Counted from the first letter of the stretch, positions 8,826-16,354 are shown. The stretch: DNA of 38,683 nucleotides from an uncultured Blautia sp. (GCA_945864225.1 CAMBAL010000019.1:1-38683); one strand, 5' to 3'. Numbers and translations: made by a program. Notes: generated by a model from the sequence alone, not told the origin.

Positions 8826-9050
8826 TTATTCTTCACCCGCGGTGCCACCTTGGTTCACAGCTGCTACTGTGCTCTTGCGGAATACCATCATATTCCCGGC
8901 AACTGACGTATGCCTTCACGTCGCAGAATACTCGGACATTGCCTTTGACTGCGCCCTCAGCGGCCCATTTGGCAACCTGCTTTCCGACCCGGCTCTCACC
9001 TCCCCGGACTCTCTGTGCGTGCACGATTACTTTTATTTCCGCTTCAACAG
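8776..9050 (-). promoter_or_regulatory. T-box leader, predicted tRNA-Trp responsive
   Basis: The T-box sequence AAGGTGGCACCGCGG is at 8834-8851 on the minus strand, with the attenuator terminator just downstream. Stem I upstream has AGAGAG, GGTGAGAGCC and GTCGGAAAGC elements. The likely specifier codon is TGG (8965-8967) in GCCAAATGGGCCGC, matching tryptophan and the trp genes that follow. In this family uncharged tRNA pairs with the specifier and the T-box to form the antiterminator. The leader looks undamaged although every gene behind it is broken. Confidence 0.92.
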
Positions 9051-9092
9051 TTTGTTGTGTTATTAATTTAATTCGTTAAATTCTTTTTTTAT

Positions 9093-9121
9093 ACAATAGA
9101 ACAGACATTTTTCATTGTCAA
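9093..9121 (-). promoter_or_regulatory. Promoter of the trp T-box transcript
   Basis: TTGACA (9116-9121) and TATTGT (9093-9098) are separated by 17 bases on the minus strand, directly upstream of the T-box leader. Just beyond lie two near-identical AAAATATTCT(A/G)CT segments (9127-9170) of unknown role. Confidence 0.7.
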
Positions 9122-9214
9122 CATTTAATTTCAAGCAGAATATTTTTTATTTCCAGTAGAATATTTTTTCAACTCATTATGCTGTTGCTTTCTCAATATC
9201 CTTTTCTGTAATTC

Positions 9215-9988
9215 TCAATGCCTCTGTTCTAGATTGCTGTAATTTTCACAGAACCTGCATGCAAAAGATGGCGCTTCCCCTCCTGCATACAAATGGGAGA
9301 TGTCCCCGATTCGAAGTCCCCGGAAACTGGCAATTCCCCGTTCTCTTTCTTCGGTGACAATTTCCGTGACAGAAGTCGGTGCAAGCGCAAAGCTGTGCCA
9401 CAGAATAAACGGAGAAACATTCCACAAATGGGAAAGTATCGCACAGATTACTCCGAAATGGCAGAAGAAGGTCACCGTATCGGTGCTTTCTTTCACCACA
9501 TGATAATGATTTTCTTCACGCACATATCCGTGCTCTGCAAGAAACTGATCCAGATTTCTGATCAGATTGTCGTACACAGAAACCATATCCCCGCATCTGG
9601 CTGCTTCAGAATTCTGCCATCCATTTACTGTCCAATATTCCGGATGGGATGACAGATAAGAAGGAACCATATCCCATACGATTCTCTGCTTAAACAATTC
9701 TCCGTTTTTCTTCGTGTCCGGATAAGCACTCTGCAATTCCTTCGAACCATTCAAATCCGTAACTGCCGGAAATTCTCTCAGCCAGTCCAGAACCTGTGCT
9801 GTTTTTCCCGTTTTTTTCAGAGAATAGGCAGCGGTATGCTGTGCTCTTCCAAGCGGTGACATGAAACATTCTCCCAGATTCAGATGTTCTGCCATATCTG
9901 ACAGAAGCTTTGCCTCTCTGTGCCCCTTTTCCGTCAGTGTATCATGCTCATAATCGGGATCTCCATGACGAATCAGCAAAATTCTCAT
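9215..9988 (-). CDS. Histidine phosphatase superfamily protein
   Basis: A 257-residue phosphoglycerate-mutase-like protein. The catalytic LIRHGDPDY is at residues 4-12, SPLGRAQHTA supplies the second Arg, and TFFCHFGVI the second His. There is no signal peptide, so it acts in the cytosol. The ATG is three bases after the stop of the diguanylate cyclase gene, implying translational coupling. It closes a V4R-cyclase-phosphatase operon. Substrates in this superfamily range from sugar phosphates to nucleotides and phosphoproteins and cannot be fixed from sequence. It has an unusual Cys-containing tail (CRFCENYSNLEQRH). Confidence 0.85.
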   Translation of the reverse strand: MRILLIRHGDPDYEHDTLTEKGHREAKLLSDMAEHLNLGECFMSPLGRAQHTAAYSLKKTGKTAQVLDWLREFPAVTDLNGSKELQSAYPDTKKNGELFKQRIVWDMVPSYLSSHPEYWTVNGWQNSEAARCGDMVSVYDNLIRNLDQFLAEHGYVREENHYHVVKESTDTVTFFCHFGVICAILSHLWNVSPFILWHSFALAPTSVTEIVTEERERGIASFRGLRIGDISHLYAGGEAPSFACRFCENYSNLEQRH

Positions 9989-9991
9989 AAT

Positions 9992-11230
9992 CTATACTCT
10001 CTCTTCTTTGTTTTCTCGTTTGTAATCATACATTCTGGCATCTGCCTGACGGATAATATCCTCCATGGTCAAATCATCCGAATTCCCATCAATCTGATAA
10101 ATTCCATAACTGAAGCTCACAGGATAAACATTCCTGTTATTTTCTGCAAACTCGGCTCTGGCTTCTTCCAGTTTCCTGCGCGCAAGGTTTTCGTGCAGAC
10201 CGGCAAGAACCAGACAGAATTCATCTCCGCCGATTCTGGTAAATACATCATCACTGCGGAAATTCTTCTGTATCAGCGAAACAAATTCTCTGATATAGTG
10301 ATCGCCCTCCAGATGCCCATAACGGTCGTTCACATATTTCAGGCCATCCACGTCCAGATAACAAATTGTGGCAGGCTTTTTCTCTTTGAGAATCCGTTCC
10401 ATCTGTTCTTCAAAGAAAAGCCGGTTACGGATTCCAGTTCCTGAATCAAAATACGCTTTATCGGACAGACGTTTTTCCCGGTGCCGCTCATCCGTAATGT
10501 CTGCCACTACATGTACATAGGAACTCCGTCCATGCCACACCAGAGGATAGGAATTGATGCGCAGATATTTTCCATTTACTGTCTCCAGTTCCCATACCTC
10601 CTGAGAATCTCCTTCCCACTGTATGATTTTGTCACGATTATAGTTCTCGCATTTACATTTCTGGCAAAACTCGGACTCCAGTCCCTCCAGATTTTCTTCC
10701 TTGTTGCAGTACACAACTTCCCTGTTATCAGCATCAACCACAAAAACCCATTCGGAACGGTGTCTGGTCATTTTCATTAAAAGCTCATTATATCCTTCAA
10801 TCACTTCTGCCCGCTTCTGCAGCTTTTCCGCTTCCCGTTTCAACTCAGCTTCCCGTTCCCGAAGCTGTGAAGTCATCATATTAAATGCCCGGGAAAATTC
10901 TCCCAGGTAGGATACCTGCTGAGAATAATCCCCCGCTGCAACCTGTTCTGCCTGCCATGTCAAGTGATTCAGGTTGGCATGCATATTCTTCAGATTCACA
11001 CACAGAAAATTATCTTTTTCCGGAACGGGCCCGGACAAGTTTCCCCGGGAGAGATCAGCGGAATAAGCAAGCATTTCTTCCACCGCATGCTGCAGGAACT
11101 GCATTCCCCGGCCAAGCTTGCGATACGGTTCATCCAATCTGGAAATATCCAGCGTCTCAATTGTCGAATCATAAAGAATGCTGCGCAAATACTCAAAAAG
11201 CATTTCACAGTTTCTGTTTTCCATATGCAA
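9992..11230 (-). CDS. Diguanylate cyclase (HAMP-like, PAS and GGDEF domains), no membrane segment
   Basis: A 412-residue protein making cyclic di-GMP. A HAMP-like helix (QAEQVAAGDYSQQVSYLGEF, about 94-113) leads into a coiled coil. A PAS-type sensor (about 150-255) follows, containing the cluster CQKCKC, and then a GGDEF domain (about 265-410). The active motif is intact (RIGGDEFCLVL) and RSDD five residues before it is a product-inhibition I-site. With no transmembrane segment it must sense a cytosolic signal. The likely start is TTG at 11230, three bases after the previous stop and well spaced from AAGGAG; ATG 11224 is the alternative. It is the middle gene of a three-gene operon. Confidence 0.92.
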   Translation of the reverse strand: MHMENRNCEMLFEYLRSILYDSTIETLDISRLDEPYRKLGRGMQFLQHAVEEMLAYSADLSRGNLSGPVPEKDNFLCVNLKNMHANLNHLTWQAEQVAAGDYSQQVSYLGEFSRAFNMMTSQLREREAELKREAEKLQKRAEVIEGYNELLMKMTRHRSEWVFVVDADNREVVYCNKEENLEGLESEFCQKCKCENYNRDKIIQWEGDSQEVWELETVNGKYLRINSYPLVWHGRSSYVHVVADITDERHREKRLSDKAYFDSGTGIRNRLFFEEQMERILKEKKPATICYLDVDGLKYVNDRYGHLEGDHYIREFVSLIQKNFRSDDVFTRIGGDEFCLVLAGLHENLARRKLEEARAEFAENNRNVYPVSFSYGIYQIDGNSDDLTMEDIIRQADARMYDYKRENKEERV

Positions 11231-11233
11231 ATG

Positions 11234-11770
11234 TTACTCCTTTATTTCTGCGCAAAAGCGGCATACTCTGTCTCCTGTTGCCCAGCAGTCTACTTCTTCT
11301 GCAATGTAATATTTCCCTGTATATATTGACAAAATCTCGGCAATAAAACCCTCATCAAAATTACACACATATTCTCCCAGCAGCGGAAGACCGGAGCAAT
11401 CCGCATCCTCAGAAACTGTAAGAACCATTTTTCCTGTTTTTTCTTCATATTTTTCAATACGAAGTACACCAATTTTCATTTCTGCCATCTGTGCCTGAAG
11501 CTGCGCCATAAATGCATGATAGGAAAGTGTCATATCCAGCATGGTTTCCGCAAAAAAACGGCCTGCTCTTCTGCCGGCACAGCGAAAAATATCGGCCTGG
11601 ATTTCTCTCCCGAACCGTTCTGTAAGTTCTTCTCTGACAGAATATTCCAGAAGCCTGTATACAGCCAGCGGCACAGTACTGCCCATATGTTCCCTTCCGT
11701 TTATATCAAAATTCATATAATCTGCAAGGCCAAATTTTTTCTGGTCTTCCAAAAACACATTATCTTTCAT
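11234..11770 (-). CDS. V4R-domain protein, first gene of a signalling operon
   Basis: About 178 residues. The C-terminal half fits the V4R (4-vinyl reductase) domain, a small-molecule-binding module. It has the conserved ending YYIAEEVDCWATGDRVCRFC and further cysteines in DADCSG and EYVCNFDEG, which could form a Zn site. The N-terminal part (about 1-90) is helical with no recognised domain. I start at ATG 11770 with AGGTGGGAAG upstream; a GTG nine bases earlier is less well placed. It ends three bases before the cyclase start. V4R proteins often sit with signalling partners, so this may pass a ligand or redox cue to the cyclase. Confidence 0.75.
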   Translation of the reverse strand: MKDNVFLEDQKKFGLADYMNFDINGREHMGSTVPLAVYRLLEYSVREELTERFGREIQADIFRCAGRRAGRFFAETMLDMTLSYHAFMAQLQAQMAEMKIGVLRIEKYEEKTGKMVLTVSEDADCSGLPLLGEYVCNFDEGFIAEILSIYTGKYYIAEEVDCWATGDRVCRFCAEIKE

Positions 11771-11803
11771 TCTTCCCACCTGTCCCGTTTTTTTATCCTG
11801 CTA

Positions 11804-11832
11804 TTGTTTTCTGAACGAAAACTGATTATAAT
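11804..11832 (+). promoter_or_regulatory. Promoter of the HicB-like gene
   Basis: TTGTTT (11804-11809) and a perfect TATAAT (11827-11832) with a 17-base spacer, 31 bases before the HicB-like start codon. It lies in the short divergent gap shared with the V4R operon. Confidence 0.7.
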
Positions 11833-11863
11833 AAAGAAATCAAAAAAGAAAAGAGGAAACCAT

Positions 11864-12139
11864 ATGAAATTTATCTATCCCGCTGTATTTCGCAAAACAG
11901 AATCCGGTACTTATCACGCGTTTTTCCCGGATCTGGAATGCTGCTGTGCGGAAGGTGATACTCTGGACGAAGCCATTGACAGAGCCAATGAAGCAGCCAA
12001 TGACTGGATTTCTCTGGAACTTTCCGAAGAAGGAGAACTTCCTCCTGTTTCCGACGAAAGCGACATGAATCTCCAGGAGGGAGATATTGTCCGGAATATC
12101 TCCGTTAATATCCGTTTCTACGAAGGATGGGATGAATAA
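11864..12139 (+). CDS. HicB-like antitoxin-family protein without a HicA partner
   Basis: Ninety-one residues forming one HicB (UPF0150) domain: FIYPAVFRKTESGTYHAFFP, then the DTLDEAIDRANEAANDWI helix. There is no C-terminal DNA-binding tail. HicB proteins neutralise HicA mRNA interferases, which are short and encoded next door. Neither neighbour here is HicA-like: the next gene to the right is a convergent transporter, the one to the left a divergent V4R gene. It has its own promoter and terminator, so it is a monocistronic orphan whose role may not be toxin control. The ATG follows AGAGGAAACC. Confidence 0.82.
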   Translation: MKFIYPAVFRKTESGTYHAFFPDLECCCAEGDTLDEAIDRANEAANDWISLELSEEGELPPVSDESDMNLQEGDIVRNISVNIRFYEGWDE

Positions 12140-12166
12140 ACGTTTTGTTTATTCATCCATTTTTTC
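12130..12166 (+). terminator. Terminator overlapping the HicB-like stop codon
   Basis: A perfect 12-bp stem (GGATGAATAAAC/GTTTATTCATCC), a GTTTT loop and a T-run. The left arm contains the last codons and the TAA stop. Confidence 0.88.
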
Positions 12167-12170
12167 GAAG

Positions 12171-12193
12171 AATGAATCTTCAAACACGCTCTA
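12171..12193. repeat. MITE-like repeat, right-end fragment
   Basis: AATGAATCTTCAAACACGCTCTA matches the right end of the element with one substitution. Its last three bases, read on the minus strand, are the TAG stop codon of the AEC transporter gene. Confidence 0.78.
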
Positions 12194-13135
12194 AATCAAT
12201 GCCAGCGTTTTCATAAGATACAGCCACATTGTCAGGGTAAATGCACTTCCAAGTGTTGTCATCATAACCGTACTGGATGTCAGCGTACCCTCATGTCCCA
12301 TATTTCTGGCCATAATATAACTGCTTACGGTCGTAGCTGATCCCAGCATGACCAGTATAGCCACCAGTTTTTCTTCCCGGAATCCCATCTGCACAGCAAT
12401 GGGAAGAAAGATTGCCGCCAGCACGACCAGCTTGATCAGAGAAGCCGTCACTGCCGGTTTCATCTGCGCAGTTGCCTGTTTCCATTCAAAGGAGGCTCCC
12501 ATAGCCATCAATCCAAGAGGTGTGGCAAGTACTGCTACGTTTTTTACTGTTTTTCCAAAAATTTCCGGCATCGGCAGTTTCAGAAGTGACCATACCACTC
12601 CAGCTGCAATGCCCAGAATGATGGGATTTGTCAGAATACCTCTGCAGGTCTTCCAGATCAGTTCTTTGCTCATGGTCTCCCGTTCCGGCTTCATCACAGA
12701 AAGCACGACCACGGCCATCACATTATACAGTGGCACAGTAGCAATAATCATCAGCGGCGCCATTCCCGCATTCCCATAAATATTCTGAATAAAGGCAATT
12801 CCCAGAATCGCAGCGCTGCTCCTGTAGGACGCCTGAATAAATTCTCCCTGAATCCGTTTGTCTTTCCACAGATACGAAACTGCAGCCACTCCCAGAATAC
12901 TCAGAAGTGTCGCACAAAAACAGAATACAACAAACCGCGCATCCCATACCTCCAGGAAATCCACTGTCGCCAGATCCTGAAATACCAGAACCGGCAAAGC
13001 GGCATGAAAGACAAACTTATTCATCTTATTTACGAAACTTTCGTCCATCAATCCCGCTTTTCGAAAAATCCATCCCAGTATCATAGTCAGAAAAATCGGT
13101 AATGTCGCATTCAGACTGAAAATCAGATTTTCCAC
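12191..13135 (-). CDS. AEC-family transporter (auxin efflux carrier type)
   Basis: A 314-residue membrane protein with about ten hydrophobic helices in two five-helix halves, the AEC layout. It begins with the family start NATLPIFLTMILGWIFRKAGL and MNKFVFHAALPVLVFQDL. The second half has GLMAMGASFEW and ILVMLGSATTVSSYIMARNMG, typical of bacterial members that move small organic acids or similar anions. The cargo cannot be named. It ends exactly at a MITE-like repeat, so its last residue and stop may have been reset by an insertion. It lies 19 bases after the C_GCAxxG_C_C gene in the same direction. Confidence 0.9.
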   Translation of the reverse strand: MENLIFSLNATLPIFLTMILGWIFRKAGLMDESFVNKMNKFVFHAALPVLVFQDLATVDFLEVWDARFVVFCFCATLLSILGVAAVSYLWKDKRIQGEFIQASYRSSAAILGIAFIQNIYGNAGMAPLMIIATVPLYNVMAVVVLSVMKPERETMSKELIWKTCRGILTNPIILGIAAGVVWSLLKLPMPEIFGKTVKNVAVLATPLGLMAMGASFEWKQATAQMKPAVTASLIKLVVLAAIFLPIAVQMGFREEKLVAILVMLGSATTVSSYIMARNMGHEGTLTSSTVMMTTLGSAFTLTMWLYLMKTLALI

Positions 13136-13154
13136 AACGCAAAGCCCCTTTCAA

Positions 13155-13565
13155 TCATTCATCAAAAAGGACTTCTTCTGCGATACGTGCTGCATCCATA
13201 ATGCAGTCCGGACAGGAACGAAGGACTTTTCCTGTGTCGCGGCCTTTCAGTTCTTTACAAATAATCGAACAGTTTTGACTGCGAAAACGTTCCTGAATTT
13301 CTTTGGAAAGTTTATAGGTACGTCCCTTGCTGTCCGGTCTGTCCAGATTTCCTGTACTGTTTTTCATCCCTGCAAGCGCGCATGCTCCGGAAACTGCCCC
13401 GCAGACACTTTCCATATTCCCCATACCTGCGCCAAATCCTTCTGTCATTTTGAACATGATTTCTTCGTCTACACCGACCAGATCGCAGTAAGTGCATGCC
13501 ACTGCCTGAGCGCAGTTATATCCTTTTTCATGTCTTTTGATTGTTTCCTGTACTCTCGTTTTCAT
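13155..13565 (-). CDS. C_GCAxxG_C_C family redox protein
   Basis: A 136-residue protein of the family named for its cysteine pattern. Seen here are GYNCAQAV, the core VCGAVSGACALAG, and the C-terminal NCSIICKEL and RSCPDCIMDAA cysteines. The family is common in anaerobes and probably binds a metal or iron-sulfur cofactor; its reaction is not known. ATG 13565 has a GGAG about nine bases upstream. It is followed by the AEC transporter, likely in one transcript. Confidence 0.88.
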   Translation of the reverse strand: MKTRVQETIKRHEKGYNCAQAVACTYCDLVGVDEEIMFKMTEGFGAGMGNMESVCGAVSGACALAGMKNSTGNLDRPDSKGRTYKLSKEIQERFRSQNCSIICKELKGRDTGKVLRSCPDCIMDAARIAEEVLFDE

Positions 13566-13639
13566 AATAACGTTCTCCTCTCCACTGTAGTATCATCATT
13601 TCGATTTCTTTCATCCGGCAGGAAATCATCTATCCTGCC

Positions 13640-13685
13640 AGAGCGTGTTTGAAAATTGCTTTCAGACAGTTTTCAAACACGCTCT
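13640..13685. repeat. MITE-like repeat, internally deleted 46-bp hairpin
   Basis: Both ends are perfect (AGAGCGTGTTTGAAAA and its complement) but only GCTTTCAGACAG-type sequence remains between them. The transcript would fold as one hairpin. It lies upstream of the C_GCAxxG_C_C gene. Confidence 0.88.
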
Positions 13686-13722
13686 AAGCCATATCAAAAA
13701 TCAAATTCCAGACTATGGCAAA

Positions 13723-13740
13723 GGGGGATTTTCATCCCCC
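13723..13740. other. Short perfect hairpin in an intergenic gap
   Basis: GGGGGAT-TTTC-ATCCCCC, about 100 bases downstream of the H1-like gene on the minus strand. No clear T-run follows on that strand, so termination is possible but unproven. Confidence 0.4.
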
Positions 13741-13837
13741 ATTGATTTTCAGACACTGCTTTTTGTATTGCATATTCTAACTAATTTGTCTCCGGCAGCC
13801 TGAATTTATTATCACACGCTCCGGCATCTTTGATTTT

Positions 13838-14350
13838 TTACAGAAGATAAATCGGCATCTCTTCTGTGATATGTACAGGTCGATTGCCCTGTCCTTCTTT
13901 TCCGGATTCTTCCGGAATAAATTTCACCTGTGGTTCTTCCGGCTTTGATTCCGCAGTTTTTTCCGCTTTTGGCTCTGAAGCTTTTTTTGCAGATGTTTTT
14001 CTGGTTGTCTTCTTCGGCTTTGCTGCTGTTTTGTCTTCTGCTTTTGGGGCAGCTTTCTCTGCATCTTTTGAAACATTTTCCTCTTCTGCCTTTGCAGCTG
14101 ATGCAGTTTTATTCGCTGCGGAAGTCTTTCTGGCTGAAGTTTTTCTGGTTGTTTTTGCAGCTGGTTTCTTCGGCTCCTTCTTCTCTTCTGCCTGAGGAAC
14201 AGCCTCATTCTCCGCTGCAGCGGCTTTGATTTCTTCTGTCAGATTTACGACAGATGCCTTTACTTCCTTTGTAACATTCTGTTCTGCAGCTTTTTCTTCT
14301 GTTTTTGCTGCATTGACTGCACGTCTGATGCTTGCTTTACCTACTGACAC
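13838..14350 (-). CDS. Histone H1-like Ala/Lys/Glu-rich protein coupled to ParA
   Basis: A 170-residue low-complexity protein dominated by Ala, Lys and Glu. The H1/AlgP-like basic motif TTRKTSA occurs at about 67-73 and 115-121, each followed by more Lys/Ala. The ends are not repetitive: an amphipathic N-terminus (SIRRAVNAAK) and a C-terminus ending HITEEMPIYLL. No membrane segment. The start is GTG, nine bases after AGGAGG, and lies inside the last codons of parA (14-base overlap), so the two are translated together. DNA binding through the basic repeats is inferred. I do not recognise a named family. Confidence 0.72.
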   Translation of the reverse strand: MSVGKASIRRAVNAAKTEEKAAEQNVTKEVKASVVNLTEEIKAAAAENEAVPQAEEKKEPKKPAAKTTRKTSARKTSAANKTASAAKAEEENVSKDAEKAAPKAEDKTAAKPKKTTRKTSAKKASEPKAEKTAESKPEEPQVKFIPEESGKEGQGNRPVHITEEMPIYLL

Positions 14351-15128
14351 GATTCATTACCTCCTCTGCCAACTCTGTGTATTCCTTTGCACTTCGGCTG
14401 CTTTTCTTAAATTCCACCACTGGAGCGCTGCTGTCCTGCGCCCACTCGATGCTGCTGTCCACACGGATGCAGGAATCAAACACATAAATTCCTTCCATCT
14501 CCCGCAAAGTTTCCATCGTCTGTTTAAAATAATTCTTACGGGTATCCACCTTCGTTACCACAATTCCAAGAACTTCCAGGTTCTCCGCGATCTGCTTCAC
14601 TTCATTGAGGAAATCAAACATATTGGCAAGGCCAAACATCCCCCACGGGCTTGCTTCCACAGGAATCATCACCCGGTCTGAAGCACACAGGATATTCATG
14701 ACCCAGCCGCCAAGAGTAGGCGGTGCATCAATCAGAATATAATCATAAACGCCCGAATCCTTCACCTTCTGCAGACACTTCTTCAAAATGAACTCTCTCT
14801 GCCATTTCGTAAAAAGTTCATATTCAATAGAGCTCATCAGCGTAGAAGACGGAATCAAATCCAGATTCTCATATGGTGTATGTACGATAAAATCTGTAAG
14901 ATCCTGCTGTTTCCCGATTGCATAATAAAGGTTCTCCTCGCCTGCTGCCATCTCCAGCACCCAATCCTCCGGAAAGAAGGAGAGAGAAAGATTCAGCTGC
15001 ATGTCTCCGTCGATCATCAGAACCTTTTTGCCTGCGCGGGCCATCGCTGCTCCCAGATTGGAGCAGGTCGTGGACTTCCCGCTCCCGCCCTTATTATTTG
15101 TAAAACATATGGTTATGGTCTTGTTCAT
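14337..15128 (-). CDS. ParA/Soj-family partition-type ATPase
   Basis: A 263-residue deviant Walker ATPase. The P-loop KGGSGKSTTCSNL is at residues 11-23 with the signature first Lys. The A' motif VLMIDGDMQLNLSLSF follows, and Walker B is YILIDAPPTLGG. I start at ATG 15128, preceded by GAGGGGG; the longer frame adds 15 unlike residues. ParA proteins move cargo over the nucleoid by ATP-driven DNA binding. No ParB or centromere-like repeat is nearby. Instead the gene overlaps the H1-like gene, and a two-TM protein lies 100 bases upstream in the same direction. It may position a protein complex rather than segregate DNA. Confidence 0.87.
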   Translation of the reverse strand: MNKTITICFTNNKGGSGKSTTCSNLGAAMARAGKKVLMIDGDMQLNLSLSFFPEDWVLEMAAGEENLYYAIGKQQDLTDFIVHTPYENLDLIPSSTLMSSIEYELFTKWQREFILKKCLQKVKDSGVYDYILIDAPPTLGGWVMNILCASDRVMIPVEASPWGMFGLANMFDFLNEVKQIAENLEVLGIVVTKVDTRKNYFKQTMETLREMEGIYVFDSCIRVDSSIEWAQDSSAPVVEFKKSSRSAKEYTELAEEVMNRVSR

Positions 15129-15227
15129 GGGATACCCCCTCGTACTGTGTCGAATTGACTCTGATATTGTCAATTATACGAGGTTTTCCTGATGTTTTCA
15201 AGGTAAAAGCACGCAATCTTTCTACTC

Positions 15228-16157
15228 TTATTCCTTATTTTCTTCGTTAAAGCTCTTTTTAAATTCCTCCAGACTCTGTCTGCACTCTTCTTTGATTATT
15301 CCAGAAAGTATTTCCAGAGATGTATCCCGATCTTCCTGCGTTTCTCCGCACAGAAAAGACGGCATATCCCCAATGGAAATTTCCAGGCCGCTGAGCTGGT
15401 ATCCCATATTATCATAGGCAAGCCGCACATGCATGTCCTCTCTGACAAAGTGAATGATACGTCCGTCGGATTCGCAGTAATCAAATCCCTGCTCAGACAA
15501 TACACGAATGGCCTGCCGTCTTGTAGCAGAACAACCAAGCAGCAAAATATGAAGTTCCTCCGGCCACTCAGCTCCGTGAATGAAAAAATATTCTGTTGTA
15601 TCTTCTCTGCGTGACATCAGAAGCATTCCCTTGAAGCGCTTCTCATACAAAAATTTCTCATGATCCGGATCCTTCCAGACTTCCAGATCTCCCGTACCAA
15701 TATTTTTCGCCTGTGTGATCTGAATAATTTTTCTCAGAAATTCTGCCGGTCTTTTTTCAAAATCATCAGCCTCTACATTACTGTCATGATATCGCCTTTG
15801 CATTTCTTTTGCATCTCCCTGAATACCGCGGTAATACAGGTACATTATCAAAAATGCTGTTATGAGATAAATACCCCAGAAATGATTCATCTGCTGAATA
15901 TTCTCGCAATATTCCTTCAAAAATTCCGGTATTCTCCAGGTATCTCGATATCCGTACCTGACCAGCAATGGCAAGACAACCAGAAAGATTCCAACCGCTC
16001 TATACCATAATTTCCCGTAATTCCGTTCATTATTGAACCGGTCATATCCCTCTTTTCTTCCTGAACCCTCCGTTCTGCTACATTCTCTGTTGTTTTCCCT
16101 GTTGTTTTCTCTGTTGTTTTCCCTGTTATTTTCTGTCTGATTCAGCATCATTCCCAT
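15228..16157 (-). CDS. Two-TM protein with tandem NNRE repeats at the N-terminus
   Basis: 309 residues, no family recognised. Residues 10-25 are four NNRE repeats encoded by a 12-base DNA repeat. Two membrane helices follow (about 51-70 and 92-110), then a cytosolic domain of about 200 residues with a mixed alpha/beta pattern (EELHILLLGCSATRRQAIRVL, ITQAKNIGTGDLEVW). Three ATGs within ten bases (16157, 16151, 16148) could start it; AAGGA is best spaced for 16151. It lies upstream of parA in the same direction, so the three genes may share a transcript. Confidence 0.65.
   Translation of the reverse strand: MGMMLNQTENNRENNRENNRENNRECSRTEGSGRKEGYDRFNNERNYGKLWYRAVGIFLVVLPLLVRYGYRDTWRIPEFLKEYCENIQQMNHFWGIYLITAFLIMYLYYRGIQGDAKEMQRRYHDSNVEADDFEKRPAEFLRKIIQITQAKNIGTGDLEVWKDPDHEKFLYEKRFKGMLLMSRREDTTEYFFIHGAEWPEELHILLLGCSATRRQAIRVLSEQGFDYCESDGRIIHFVREDMHVRLAYDNMGYQLSGLEISIGDMPSFLCGETQEDRDTSLEILSGIIKEECRQSLEEFKKSFNEENKE
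16086..16138. repeat. 12-bp in-frame tandem repeat (about four units)
   Basis: The unit TGTTGTTTTCCC/T on the + strand encodes NNRE on the minus strand. As a 12-base unit, expansion or contraction would keep the frame. Confidence 0.85.
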
Positions 16158-16202
16158 TCCTTTCTTTTACCTGAACTGGCATATCTCATTCAAATACGCT
16201 CC

Positions 16203-16232
16203 AGAGTGTGTTTGAATTTTCAAATACGCTCT
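16203..16232. repeat. MITE-like repeat, 30-bp end-to-end remnant
   Basis: AGAGTGTGTTTGAATTTT joined directly to CAAATACGCTCT, a hairpin made of the two ends only. A further right-end fragment (TTCAAATACGCT) abuts it on the left at about 16190. Confidence 0.72.
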
Positions 16233-16354
16233 ACCAGTACAAAACTGCTTCGTACACTATTCCAGCCAGTCTTCTTTTGTCTTCTTATACTCAGAATATA
16301 ACAGGAACGAATATTTTTTTTATTTTTACCGGATTCTTATTTCTGAGAAAATAT

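Noticed and set aside
7184-9079. A 631-residue open frame on the + strand opposite the trp region
   Set aside because: It is antisense to recognisable trp fragments and the T-box, has no ribosome binding site and is rich in Phe, Cys and His as expected from reverse-strand reading of this codon usage.
14337-15128. Chromosome or plasmid partition locus
   Set aside because: No ParB gene or parS-like sites are visible, so a standard parABS reading is unsupported.
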